From Planctomycetota bacterium (GTDB taxonomy: Bacteria; Planctomycetota; MHYJ01; JACPRB01), in the NCBI GenBank assembly GCA_016190155.1, contig JACPRB010000052.1, positions 1-46,901 of the forward strand: 46,901 nt of DNA, in the 5' to 3' direction. Below, piece after piece: positions 15,175 through 22,815 of the stretch (positions are counted from its first letter, which is position 1; each line of letters opens with the position of its first letter). The notes under the pieces are model-generated. The model saw nothing but the letters and a program-made list of their open reading frames with translations, ran no database searches and was not told the DNA's origin. The position numbers and the translations under genes were made by a program.

Positions 15175-17091
15175 TCACCGTCCTCGAGGTGCCCGCACGA
15201 ACTGCCCGCGCGAGTCGAGCTCGATCGCCCCGTCCCGCAGCAGCGCGTGAATCACGTCGCGCACCTCCGCCTCCGCCTTGCCCTTGAGCGCGCGCGTCAC
15301 GTGCGGCGGCGCCAGGAAGAGGATCGCCCGCGCCATCTCGTTGATCGAGAATCGTCGGGTCTCCAGCTCGCGCACGCCCATCACGACCGCCTGGCGCAGG
15401 ACGCCGGCATCCTGGCTGGCGCCCTCGCGAGCCGCCCGGCATCGGTCGCACCCGCCGCACAACCACCCCGCGGGCGGCTGCTCTCCGAAGTACACCAGCA
15501 TCTCCATCCGGCGGCACCCGCGCGCCTCCGCGTATCGCTCCATCGCGCGCAGCCGCTCCTCCGCCCGTCGCTGCCTCCGCTCGAGGCTCGACACCTCCAG
15601 CCGGCTGACGTTCGGCCCGTCCGCCGGCCGCTCATACGCCCCCTCCCCGATCGCCCGAATGAATCCCTGCCCCTCCAAGGCTTCGAGCGCCCCGGCCAGC
15701 CCCACGCGCCCCCATCGACGACGCCACTCTTCCAGAGAGGCCCCTCGTGAAATCGCCTCCAGCACTTCGAGAACGCCCTCTCGCCCCGGGTACATGCGCT
15801 CGATGAGAGCCAGATGCTCGTCCTTGTCTCCCGTACCATGCAGCAGGACGCACTGCGACGGCTGCCCGTCGCGACCCGCCAGCGCCGCCTCCAGATAGTA
15901 CTCCTCCAAGGACGCGGGCATCTGCCAATGCACGACGCCCCGAACATCCGGCCGCTTGAGGTCGCGATCCTTCACGGCCACGAGCACGCGCACTCGATTC
16001 GCGCGCCACTCCTCCACCGCGCGATTACGATCCGCGACGCCCTCGTACACAGCCGCCGCCGTCAGGCCGGCTTCTCTCAATCGTGCGGCCATGCTCTCCG
16101 CGTCCTGCGCCCGCCGCGCGTACACGATCGCCGCCCCGGGCCACTCCGCCAGCACCGTCCTCAGCGCCCCGAACCTGTCCTGAGTCTCGACCACACTCCA
16201 GATGAGGTTGCGCCGATCCATCGAAATCGCCTGGACGACCGGCGAGACCAATCCGAGTTTGTCGATGATCTCCCCGCGGATCTGCGGCGTCGCCAGCGGC
16301 GCCAAGGCCAGCACCGCGCCGGCCGCCGCGCGATGAACCACGCCCTTCAATCGCACGTACTCCGGCCGGAAATCCGCCGATCCCTCGCAGATGCGCTGCG
16401 CGTCGTCGATCACGAACAGCCCCACCTTCGCGCCGTCGAGAAACCCGGGGTCGCCCAGTTTGTCGGGGGCGCCATGGATCAATCGATCGCCGGAAACGGC
16501 GCTCGATGAGACGACCACCGTAGAGCCTTCCAGAAGGCGCGTCGCGAACTCCCACAGCAACGATCGGCCGGCGCCCGGCGGCATCACCGCCAGCACGTGC
16601 CGGCCTTGCAGGACGGCCTCGATGACCTCCCGCTGGCCCGGCCTGAACTCCTCGAAGCGAAAGTCCGTCTTGAGCTTCTCGATCAAGGGATCCGGCGGCC
16701 GCTCTTCCTCGACCTCCGTCTCGCGGGAGACTCGAGGTCTGCGGATCACCGCCTCCTCCGCCCTCGGCAGGAACGTCCTCGGCGACGCCTCGCGCGGTCG
16801 CGCCACCGCCATCATCGCCTCCGCCTTCGCCAGGGCCGCTTCCGCCAGGGCGCGATGCCCCTCCGACAGCCGCTCCACGGCATGCGCGTACAGCCGACAG
16901 GCATCCTCGACCCGCGCCCGATCGTCCGGCGACTGGAACAGGATCGCTTCAGCGAGATGGTAGGCGATCCAACCATCCCCCGTCTCTTCGAATCCCTGGC
17001 GCAGCAGGTCTTCCCCCTGCAAAGCGCGTCCGCTGAGAAGCATGCGGCGCGCCGGGAAGACATAGCGCGTGTTTGCCGCGGACCAATCCAC
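15175..17091 (-). CDS. RecQ-like protein with degenerate helicase motifs
   Basis: A 638-residue protein. Residues 1-135 are a helical N-terminal region of unknown function. Residues 140-440 match RecQ, with motif 0 intact (FEEFRPGQREVIEAVLQG). Walker A reads PPGAGRS (171-177) with Arg176 in place of the essential Lys. Walker B reads IDDAQ (228-232) instead of DEAH, although the RecQ text DFRPEYVRL is kept. Motif VI has lost the first half of GRAGRDG (ALAGRDG). The RecQ zinc module survives in part (GCRRMEML and CGGCDRC), and a wHTH-like C-terminus follows. ATP hydrolysis and unwinding look unlikely, so a structural or DNA-binding role is my inference. The start is GTG at 17091, 8 nt after a CATAAT; the promoter is TTGTGA-17-CATAAT. 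Confidence 0.8.
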   Translation of the reverse strand: MDWSAANTRYVFPARRMLLSGRALQGEDLLRQGFEETGDGWIAYHLAEAILFQSPDDRARVEDACRLYAHAVERLSEGHRALAEAALAKAEAMMAVARPREASPRTFLPRAEEAVIRRPRVSRETEVEEERPPDPLIEKLKTDFRFEEFRPGQREVIEAVLQGRHVLAVMPPGAGRSLLWEFATRLLEGSTVVVSSSAVSGDRLIHGAPDKLGDPGFLDGAKVGLFVIDDAQRICEGSADFRPEYVRLKGVVHRAAAGAVLALAPLATPQIRGEIIDKLGLVSPVVQAISMDRRNLIWSVVETQDRFGALRTVLAEWPGAAIVYARRAQDAESMAARLREAGLTAAAVYEGVADRNRAVEEWRANRVRVLVAVKDRDLKRPDVRGVVHWQMPASLEEYYLEAALAGRDGQPSQCVLLHGTGDKDEHLALIERMYPGREGVLEVLEAISRGASLEEWRRRWGRVGLAGALEALEGQGFIRAIGEGAYERPADGPNVSRLEVSSLERRQRRAEERLRAMERYAEARGCRRMEMLVYFGEQPPAGWLCGGCDRCRAAREGASQDAGVLRQAVVMGVRELETRRFSINEMARAILFLAPPHVTRALKGKAEAEVRDVIHALLRDGAIELDSRGQFVRAPRGR

Positions 17092-17099
17092 GGCGCGAC

Positions 17100-17128
17100 A
17101 TTATGCCGCCGACGATCGAGACTCACAA
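17100..17128 (-). promoter_or_regulatory. Promoter of the RecQ-like gene, probably leaderless
   Basis: Minus strand TTGTGA (17128-17123), 17-bp spacer, CATAAT (17105-17100), then 8 nt to the GTG at 17091. No ribosome site is visible. Confidence 0.6.
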
Positions 17129-17329
17129 GGGCTTGTCGAGCATCTCCGTGATTTTCCTGTCTCGCGCGCCGCCCGTGACCTGGGACGCGGACAGCGGTGA
17201 GCGGCACGCCGATTCACGGGCGGAACTCCGGAGTCGACGCAACAGGCGACCTTTCATGGCAGAAACCTCCGAAGTGAATGGAGAGCCTCTGTCGGCGAGC
17301 TCGGCGGCGGACGATTTCTGGCGGGCACG

Positions 17330-17617
17330 ATGAGGAACATCCCGGAACGCCTGGCAACCCTGCGACAGAGCGTCGAACGCGTCATCCGCGGGAAGTCCGA
17401 GCCGCTTCGGCTCCTGCTCGTCAGCTTGCTCGCCCGCGGCCACGTCCTCATCGAAGATATCCCCGGCGTCGGGAAGACCACCCTGGCGCGAGCCGTCGCG
17501 CAATCCATCTCGTGCACGTTCCGCCGGATCCAGCTCACCAGCGACATGGTGCCGAGCGACGTCTTGGGAGCGGCCATTTACGATCCCCACAAAGACGCCT
17601 TCCAGTTCAAGCCCGGG
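17330..17617 (+). pseudogene. MoxR-type AAA ATPase, N-terminal fragment
   Basis: The first 96 codons are a good match to the start of MoxR ATPases: VERVIRGKSEPLRLLLVSLL, Walker A DIPGVGKTTLARAVA (residues 43-57), and LTSDMVPSDVLGAAIYD. After FQFKPG the homology ends abruptly, where intact genes continue to Walker B (LLADEINR). The frame runs on for 25 unrelated codons to a stop at about 17695. The ATG overlaps the stop of a 25-codon frame (17256-17333) that may be the tail of another lost gene. I see no supported gene between 17129 and 17329. Confidence 0.85.
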
Positions 17618-17685
17618 CTCCTGGTCCGCGCGCATCCGTTCTCCGCCGGCCGCACACCCCCTTTCGCAAGGGCCTTCGAGCGCAG

Positions 17686-17741
17686 GAACGGGTAAACGCA
17701 AGAACCGGTGAACGGAGGATCGAATGAACGGCTGAACGGTT
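17686..17741 (+). repeat. GAACGGNN octamer array inside the broken MoxR gene
   Basis: Seven tandem octamers, e.g. GAACGGGT, GAACCGGT, GAACGGAG, GAACGGCT, GAACGGTT. The last two units plus TAC match the end of the array at 11084-11101. The array ends 2 nt before MoxR homology resumes at 17744, replacing the part of the gene that should encode Walker B and the sensor region. Confidence 0.85.
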
Positions 17742-17743
17742 AC

Positions 17744-17831
17744 GCCACGCTTAATCCGCTGGAGCACGCCGGCACCTACCCGTTGCCCGATTCGCAGCTC
17801 GACCGGTTCCTCCTCTCGTTCGAGATGGGAT
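17744..17831 (+). pseudogene. MoxR ATPase, internal fragment
   Basis: About 29 codons, [22 protein letters not shown] followed by LLSFEMG, match the highly conserved MoxR segment around ATQNPxExxGTYPLPEAQLDRF. In an intact gene this lies roughly 75 residues after the point where the first fragment stops. The frame then changes and the rest of the gene is missing. Confidence 0.85.
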
Positions 17832-17948
17832 CCCCTGGCGGACACCAAGCCCATCCTCCGCCAGCGGCGGGGTTACGGCGTCTATTTCGCGACGACCATG
17901 GCGGTCCTGCTTCGTTCGCCGGGCATACCCTGCCGGCTCGCCTTCGGC
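17829..17948 (+). pseudogene. Transglutaminase (TgpA/DUF3488 type) fragment
   Basis: About 40 codons in a different frame read [20 protein letters not shown] followed by [20 protein letters not shown]. This matches the catalytic core of TgpA-like transglutaminases (RRRGYCxxFASAMAVMLRxxGIPAR). The catalytic Cys is Gly (RRGYG). Such genes usually lie downstream of moxR and a DUF58 gene, so the two fragments mark a collapsed moxR-DUF58-tgpA operon. Homology ends in the 33-bp hairpin repeat. Nothing recognisable lies from 17969 to 18142. Confidence 0.75.
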
Positions 17949-17968
17949 GAGCGGAGGAGGGGGAGGGT
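17936..17968 (-). repeat. 33-bp hairpin repeat, copy 2
   Basis: Exact inverted copy of 10915-10947, with hairpin GCTCGCC-TTC-GGCGAGC and an adjacent purine run. It lies at the 3' limit of the transglutaminase remnant. Confidence 0.8.
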
Positions 17969-18142
17969 GCGTCTGCCGAACGGAAAGGATTCTTACGGCG
18001 GACTCAACCGTTTACGCAGGAAGGCTTCAAATCCGTCGCCCCCTGAGATGAGGCCACAAGACCAGGCAAATCACCTTGCGCTCCAAGGCATTACAGTCTC
18101 GCCCCAGGATGCATACGGCATGCGCTTTGCTTCCTCCCTGTC

Positions 18143-18663
18143 ATGCAAACGGGCACGACGATCGTGAGGCGCCGTGGCACCGCCGCCTGGGTCGAACCGC
18201 AGGAGCTGGCAATCTGGATGGTGGAAGGACGCGCCCCCTTGATCATCGACGTCCGAGAGGCCGACCGGTTCGTCGAAGGGCACATCCCGGGCGCCATCCA
18301 TCGCCCGGATTCCAATGCCGCGGCCTTGGTCAAGACGCTGCCCCAACAAGGTCATGTGCTCCTCGTCTGCAACGACGGGGCCATGAGCGCGGTGGTCGCC
18401 CGAATGCTGGACTACTGCGGTTTCACGAAGGTCGCTTTCCTGAGCGGCGGCCTGGAGGCCTGGCGCGAAGCCGGCTACGAGATCGTGAACGAAAAACCCC
18501 AGGCGTCCGCGGAGCCCGCCCCTCCCTCGACCACGCCTGAGCTTCAGCCCTCGCCGCAGGGATGGAGCCTCGTGCCCTTACTCCGCGCCATCAACCACCG
18601 CGTCTTTTATGCCGCCATGCTCGGTACCGCCGCGGTCGTGGTGCTCACCCTGATGTGGGTGCA

Positions 18664-18667
<4 letters not shown>
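18143..18667 (+). CDS. Membrane-anchored rhodanese-domain protein
   Basis: A 174-residue protein. Residues 15-112 form a rhodanese domain with [18 protein letters not shown] and the active-site loop CNDGAMS (Cys76), followed by [15 protein letters not shown]. Rhodaneses transfer sulfane sulfur from a donor to a thiophilic acceptor through a cysteine persulfide. A Pro-rich linker and one C-terminal membrane helix (about 152-172, [19 protein letters not shown]) anchor it, with the domain probably cytoplasmic. Its substrate is unknown. No clear ribosome site precedes the ATG. Its stop overlaps the stop of the convergent kbl gene by 4 bp. Confidence 0.85.
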
Positions 18668-19851
<1,184 letters not shown>

Positions 19852-19966
19852 GAGGTGATCCTCTGCTCAGAGCGCCTATGAACAAGGCGGGTTAGACCGC
19901 CCAGAAGAAAGGGCGCAAGGCATTAATGCCTCGGAGACGCCTGGTCGCCAAGAAGATTCCCCTATT

Positions 19967-20135
19967 ATGAAACAACGACCCGACATGAAGTTAAGAACGC
20001 GTAAGAAAGGGAGAGGTGGGGAGTCGAATTCTCCGAATTCTTCCATCCGAGAGAGTTCTCTCACTCTCCTGGTCCTTTCCATCTCCCCTTTCCTTACACA
20101 TTCGTAGCTTTGTCGAGGTTCGTTGTTGTGAAATG
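19967..20135. repeat. Long imperfect inverted repeat between divergent genes
   Basis: Arms of about 55 bp (19967-20020 and 20079-20135) are roughly three-quarters identical when one is reverse-complemented by hand. They include the matching blocks AACAACGA, CGACA and GTAAG. The 58-bp centre has smaller dyads (GAATTCTCCGAATTC; GAGAGAGTTCTCTC). The element ends 2 bp before the ATG of the CNNM-type gene. A separate perfect 14-bp palindrome AGGCATTAATGCCT lies at 19918-19931, and GGCGG-GTTAGA-CCGCC at 19886-19901, in the leader of kbl. Confidence 0.65.
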
Positions 20136-20137
20136 CC

Positions 20138-21646
20138 ATGACGCTCCTCACCCTGCTCATCGCCCTCCTCCTGCTCCTCCTGAACGCCTTCTTCGTTCTG
20201 GCCGAGTTCGCGGCGGTGAAGATGCGCCCGACGCGCACCGAAGAACTCGCCCGATCGGGCGGCGCGCCCGCGCGCATGCTCAAGCACGTCCAGGAACACA
20301 TGGACGAATACCTCTCCGTCTGCCAGGTGGGGATCACCCTGGCCAGCATCGGCCTGGGTTTCGTCGGCGAGCCCGCGGCCGCCCGCCTCATCGAGCCCGC
20401 GGTGGCGTGGCTCGGGAGCGCCGGTCAAACGGTGGCCCACAGCATCTCCATCACGGTGGCCTATCTGTTGATCTCCTTCCTGCACATTGTGCTCGGTGAA
20501 CTCGTTCCCAAGTCCGTCGCCATCCGGAGGGTCGAGCGATCGGCCTTGCTGACGGCGCGCCCGTTGCGGGTCTTTCACGCCCTCTTTTTCGTTCCGCTGT
20601 GGATCCTCAATCGTTCCGCCAACCTCGTGCTCCAACTCGTCCGGATTCCGGCCCACCTCGAGGATGAGCGCCACTCACGCCAGGAGCTGGGCATCATCTT
20701 GGCCCGCTCCCAGGAGCGGGGTCTTCTCTCCCTGCGACGCTTGCTGTTCGTGGAGAACATCTTCGACTTGGAGGGCGTCAGAGTCCGAGATGTGATGCGT
20801 CCTCGAGCCAAGGTCGAGGTGCTTCGGACGAGGGCCGACTGGGAGGAGAACTTCCGCACGATCCGCCAAACCCGCTTCTCGCGTTATCCCTTGCTCGAAA
20901 CCGATGCCGCCCCTCCCGTAGGCATCGTCCACGTGAAGGACCTGCTCTACGGCATGCCCGAGGTGACCGACCTGCGGCGCATCGCCCGGCCGTACGTCAA
21001 GACGACTCCCGACGCGACCCTCGAGGACCTTCTCGCCGAACTGCAGCGCAACCGGGTCCATGTCGCCCTCGCGCTCGGCTCCGGCTCGACCTGGGTAGGC
21101 ATGATCACCATGGAGGACATCATCGAGGAAATCATCGGCACCGTGGAGGACGAATTCGAGGACGAACCCCTCTGGTCCCTCGCGGACGCCCTGACGGCGG
21201 ACCGGATCGTGCTCGACATCGAAGCCTCCTCCCTGGAGGAAGCGATCCGGACCCTCGTGACTCGGGCGCCGGAATCCGCGCTGCCGGCTCCGCGGCAACG
21301 TCTGCTGCTCCTCTTCCTGGAACGCGAGCGCGTGATGAGCACCTACCTCGGAGGCGGCGTCGCGCTGCCGCACGCGCGCCTGGAGGATCTCCGCGGGCCC
21401 CAGATCCTCCTGGGCCTTTCCCGCCACGGCATCCCGATCCGGGACGGCCGCGAGCGCGCCTTCATGATCTTCGCGTTGCTGACGCCGGCCGCCTCCCCGC
21501 ACAGCCATGTGCGCCTCCTGAAGCGGATCGCCGGCATGATCGAGAGCGAATTCATCCTCAGGAAACTCGCGCAGGCGCACACCCCGGAGGAGATTCTCGA
21601 GATCATCCAGCAGGCCGAGATCGCCACGATGGGCGCGCCCCGGTGA
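20138..21646 (+). CDS. CNNM/CBS membrane protein fused to a PTS EIIA-like domain
   Basis: A 502-residue protein. Residues 1-170 are the CNNM (DUF21) membrane domain with about four helices (LLTLLIALLLLLLNAFFVLA; ISITVAYLLISFLHIVLGEL, with the GELVPKS motif). Residues about 205-330 form a CBS pair (VRDVMRPRAKVEVL; WVGMITMEDIIEEIIGTVED). The usual CorC/HlyC domain is missing. In its place residues about 360-490 match a type-2 PTS EIIA domain: STYLGGGVALPHARLEDLRG with the phosphorylatable His at 412, and SPHSHVRLLKRIAGM. CNNM proteins export Mg2+ or Na+-linked divalent ions, and EIIA(Ntr) controls K+ transport, so ion flux here may be gated by nucleotides and phosphorylation. The ATG abuts a long inverted repeat. 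Confidence 0.88.
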   Translation: MTLLTLLIALLLLLLNAFFVLAEFAAVKMRPTRTEELARSGGAPARMLKHVQEHMDEYLSVCQVGITLASIGLGFVGEPAAARLIEPAVAWLGSAGQTVAHSISITVAYLLISFLHIVLGELVPKSVAIRRVERSALLTARPLRVFHALFFVPLWILNRSANLVLQLVRIPAHLEDERHSRQELGIILARSQERGLLSLRRLLFVENIFDLEGVRVRDVMRPRAKVEVLRTRADWEENFRTIRQTRFSRYPLLETDAAPPVGIVHVKDLLYGMPEVTDLRRIARPYVKTTPDATLEDLLAELQRNRVHVALALGSGSTWVGMITMEDIIEEIIGTVEDEFEDEPLWSLADALTADRIVLDIEASSLEEAIRTLVTRAPESALPAPRQRLLLLFLERERVMSTYLGGGVALPHARLEDLRGPQILLGLSRHGIPIRDGRERAFMIFALLTPAASPHSHVRLLKRIAGMIESEFILRKLAQAHTPEEILEIIQQAEIATMGAPR

Positions 21647-21973
21647 ACATGCTTGGCAGCCGTTCCCCGTTCGCCCGTCCTTCAGTTCAAGCGTCCCGAT
21701 CCCCGTCCCCCGCTGCCCGGCCTCGCCAAATGCGTGTGGCCCGCCGCCGGCGATCGTTTCTGGGCGTTCAAGACGGAGGAACGTAAGAACGCGTGAACGG
21801 ATGAACGCTTACGATCTCCCCTCGCAAATGGCCGATACATCTGACGAACCTTTCGCGGGGCAACCGTGAAACTCATCGCCGGCGCCCTGACCTTCCTGCT
21901 GCCCGCGATCCTGGCCATCGAAACCCGCGATGAACGCTTCTACATCGGCTCGCTCGGATTCGGCCTCGCCCCC
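21647..21973. other. Intergenic interval with octamer array and possible gene scraps
   Basis: No intact gene. Four GAACGNNN octamers at 21779-21810 (GAACGTAA, GAACGCGT, GAACGGAT, GAACGCTT). Left of them, 21672-21780 reads as an open segment LQFKRPDPRPPLPGLAKCVW that ends in the array. Right of it, 21866-21970 reads VKLIAGALTFLLPAILAIET, which looks like a membrane helix, and fades into the end of lpxA. Both may be gene scraps, as at 17.3-18.0 kb, but neither is assignable to a family. Confidence 0.45.
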
Positions 21974-22768
21974 TCAGGCCCCCGACGATCTCCCGTGCCG
22001 AGCGACGCCCCGCTTGCTCCCTTTGATGAACTCCACGAACCTTATCGCTTCGGGAACGGCCGCGAACTCCCGGCCGACGCGCGCCAACGCGTCCTCGCGA
22101 CGCAGCCCGCTCCGGAAGATGATCCGATAGACGCCGCGAAGCGCCTTCACGGTCTCCGCCGGAATCCCCCTGCGCTCCAACCCCACCTCGTTCAACCCGA
22201 TCAGACGCGCCCTCTCGCCGGAAGCCAGACAGTACGGCGGGACGTCCTGAGCGACGATCGAGCCTCCCCCGATCATCGTCATCGCCCCGACGCGACAAGA
22301 CTGGTGCACGCCCACGTTTCCGCCGAAGATCGCGAAGTCGTCCGCCTCGACGTGCCCCCCCAGCCTCGCCCCGTTGATCAGCAGCACGCCCTTTCCCAGG
22401 ACGCAGTCGTGCCCCACATGGGCGTGAGAGAAGAACGTGCACTCGTCGCCGATGATCGTGCGCCCCGTCCCGACCTTGGTCCCGCGGTGCAGGCTGACGT
22501 GTTCCCGGATGCTGACGCGCGCCCCGATCATGAGCGCCGTCCCGTCCCCACGATCAGCCAGGTGTCCCGGCATCGAGCCCACCATCGCGAACGGGAAGAT
22601 CTCCGTGCCCTCGCCCACCGACGTGCGCCCCTCGATCACGACATGAGACCCGATCCGGACCCGGTCCCCGAGCCGCACCTCAGGACCGATCACCGAGTAC
22701 GGCCCGACCGTCACCTCCCGGCCCAACTCCGCGCATCGATCGACCACGGCGGTCGCATGAATGCTCAT
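21974..22768 (-). CDS. lpxA: UDP-N-acetylglucosamine O-acyltransferase
   Basis: A 264-residue left-handed beta-helix acyltransferase catalysing the first step of lipid A synthesis, transfer of a 3-hydroxyacyl chain from ACP to UDP-GlcNAc. Hexapeptide repeats run through residues 1-185. The catalytic His is His120 in HVGHDC, equivalent to E. coli His125. The helical C-terminal domain carries GLNEVGLERRGIPAETVKAL, diagnostic of LpxA against other hexapeptide enzymes. It implies an outer membrane with lipid A. The usual lpxD/fabZ/lpxB neighbours are absent. TACCAT ends 8 nt before the ATG and no Shine-Dalgarno sequence is visible. Confidence 0.93.
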   Translation of the reverse strand: MSIHATAVVDRCAELGREVTVGPYSVIGPEVRLGDRVRIGSHVVIEGRTSVGEGTEIFPFAMVGSMPGHLADRGDGTALMIGARVSIREHVSLHRGTKVGTGRTIIGDECTFFSHAHVGHDCVLGKGVLLINGARLGGHVEADDFAIFGGNVGVHQSCRVGAMTMIGGGSIVAQDVPPYCLASGERARLIGLNEVGLERRGIPAETVKALRGVYRIIFRSGLRREDALARVGREFAAVPEAIRFVEFIKGSKRGVARHGRSSGA

Positions 22769-22776
22769 GGGCGAGG

Positions 22777-22782
22777 ATGGTA
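22777..22782 (-). promoter_or_regulatory. Putative -10 element of lpxA
   Basis: TACCAT on the minus strand, 8 nt before the ATG at 22768. There is no convincing -35. Supported by the same spacing at other genes. Confidence 0.4.
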
Positions 22783-22815
22783 CCGCATCCGGGGACGTGA
22801 ATCACGCGCTTCGCG

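Noticed and set aside
17123-17257. 44-codon minus-strand frame upstream of the MoxR remnant
   Set aside because: No ribosome site or similarity; Arg/Ser-rich composition typical of chance frames.
17686-17741. CRISPR-like array
   Set aside because: Units are 8 bp without spacers of constant length, and no cas genes are present.
19852-19966. Glycine riboswitch in the kbl leader
   Set aside because: Small hairpins exist, but the conserved glycine aptamer core sequences are not visible.
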